Part shown: in pieces, positions 63,534-64,000 of the stretch
How the letters are laid out: each line of letters starts with the position of its first letter
How positions within the stretch are numbered: the stretch's first letter is position 1
NCBI RefSeq assembly: GCF_008830365.1
Contig: NZ_WBKI01000007.1
Span: 124,001 to 188,000 of the forward strand
Source of the DNA: Serratia proteamaculans
GTDB lineage: Bacteria; Pseudomonadota; Gammaproteobacteria; Enterobacterales; Enterobacteriaceae
Length of the DNA: 64,000 nt
Reading direction: 5' to 3'
Notes under the pieces: model-generated
Seen by the model: the letters and a program-made list of their open reading frames with translations, nothing else
Told to the model about the DNA's origin: nothing
The model's database searches: none
Program-made: the position numbers and the translations under genes

Positions 63534-64000
63534 ATGAAACGTCTTTGGATATTACCGACTACCCTGCTGCTGGCCGGCGCGGCCTCATCCGCCTGGGCCG
63601 ATGCCTATCTTGATCAAGCCACGGCGGCGGTCACCAAGGCCACTGCCAGCGTGACCCAATGGGACGGGCCAACCAGCGGACCGAAGCTACAGGCCAACAA
63701 GAAAATCATCTTTATCGCTTCGGACATGAAAAACGGCGGTGTGCAGGGAGTGCAGGAAGGACTGAGTGAAGCGGCGAAAGCGGCCGGCTGGAAATTGGAA
63801 ACCCTGGACGGCGGCGGCTCGGTAAAAGATCAGCTGGCGTCGCTGAACCAGGCGATTGCCCAGAAGCCGGACGGCATCGTTATTGGCGGCTGGAACCCGA
63901 ACGTGGCCAAGATCCCGCTGCAGAAAGCCATCCAGCAAGGAATAGTGCTGGCCGCCTGGCATGCGGTGCCTGAGCCGGGACCGATCGCCAAGTACAACGT
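63534..64000 (+). CDS. Periplasmic sugar-binding protein, start of gene
   Basis: The first 155 codons; the gene leaves the window. AGGAG at 63521-63525 precedes the ATG. Signal peptide of about 22 residues (MKRLWILPTTLLLAGAASSA then WADA), a linker, and the beginning of a Peripla_BP_4 (RbsB-like) domain: KIIFIASDMKNGGVQGVQ, LNQAIAQKPDGIVIGGW. It would deliver the sugar to the ATPase/permease encoded just upstream. Identity of the sugar cannot be read. Confidence 0.9.
   Translation, partial: MKRLWILPTTLLLAGAASSAWADAYLDQATAAVTKATASVTQWDGPTSGPKLQANKKIIFIASDMKNGGVQGVQEGLSEAAKAAGWKLETLDGGGSVKDQLASLNQAIAQKPDGIVIGGWNPNVAKIPLQKAIQQGIVLAAWHAVPEPGPIAKYN

Noticed and set aside
1-64000. CRISPR array, rRNA operon, complete insertion sequence
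   Set aside because: No regularly spaced repeats, rRNA sequence or transposase gene was seen anywhere in the window.

Overview
The window looks like chromosomal DNA of an enteric gammaproteobacterium of the Serratia type. This rests on gene content, gene order and remembered protein resemblance; no search was run. Housekeeping proteins match Escherichia coli lengths closely (LysS 505 aa, RF2 365 aa with its frameshift, RecJ 577 aa, UbiI 400 aa, UbiH 392 aa, ArgP 297 aa). The block lysS-prfB-recJ-dsbC-xerD-fldB-cptA-sdhE-ygfZ-trhA and the block gcvTHP-ubiI-ubiH-pepP-ygfB-zapA-ssrS-fau-serA-rpiA-argP follow enterobacterial order.

Layout. 1-6.4 kb: end of a siderophore-interacting protein, a universal stress protein, a LysR/tautomerase divergon, an Atm1-type ABC exporter, hdeD-like and cbpA-cbpM. 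6.4-7.56 kb: a gene-poor A+T-rich stretch holding an operator-like palindrome, a promoter and a strong terminator, followed by a cold-shock gene with a CspA-type cold-box leader. 7.9-15.3 kb: dcuB, two divergons (HxlR with an NmrA-like protein, AraC with an SDR), an unlisted 42-aa membrane protein, and an overlapping pair made of a PF10014-type 2-oxoglutarate dioxygenase and a class V PLP enzyme. 15.3-18.9 kb: a 3.5-kb island bounded by 25-bp direct repeats, the right one being the 3' end of tRNA-Gly(CCC). It holds a broken tyrosine integrase, a serine recombinase, an HNH-like protein and small genes.

19-33 kb: translation, recombination and disulfide genes (lysS, prfB, recJ, dsbC, xerD), then fldB and a sdhE-cptA-creB-creC-creD run with a perfect CreB tag in front of creD, then ygfZ, a hemolysin-III family gene and an HD hydrolase. 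33-38 kb: an amide-catabolism-like operon (DUF2848, amidase, DUF4286-like, MFS) with a divergent GntR regulator. 38-43.5 kb is decayed or variable: a brnT remnant fused in frame to brnA, ygfF, a small exported protein divergent from a two-component system whose response regulator carries an in-frame stop, an MDR oxidoreductase, and a broken outer-membrane protein gene.

43.7-59.6 kb: the glycine cleavage operon, ubiquinone hydroxylases, pepP, zapA, 6S RNA, fau, serA, rpiA, argP, yggE and argO. Glycine cleavage, 5-formyl-THF cyclo-ligase, YgfZ and SerA together make this a one-carbon/serine-glycine neighbourhood. 59.7-64 kb: an IclR regulator divergent from a ribose-type sugar ABC transporter whose binding-protein gene runs off the window.

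The points most worth checking are the response-regulator stop next to a PmrA-like box, the brnT-brnA fusion, the promoter-to-terminator orphan transcript at 6.65-7.22 kb, the eroded glyU island, and the placement of creBCD inside the sdhE operon.
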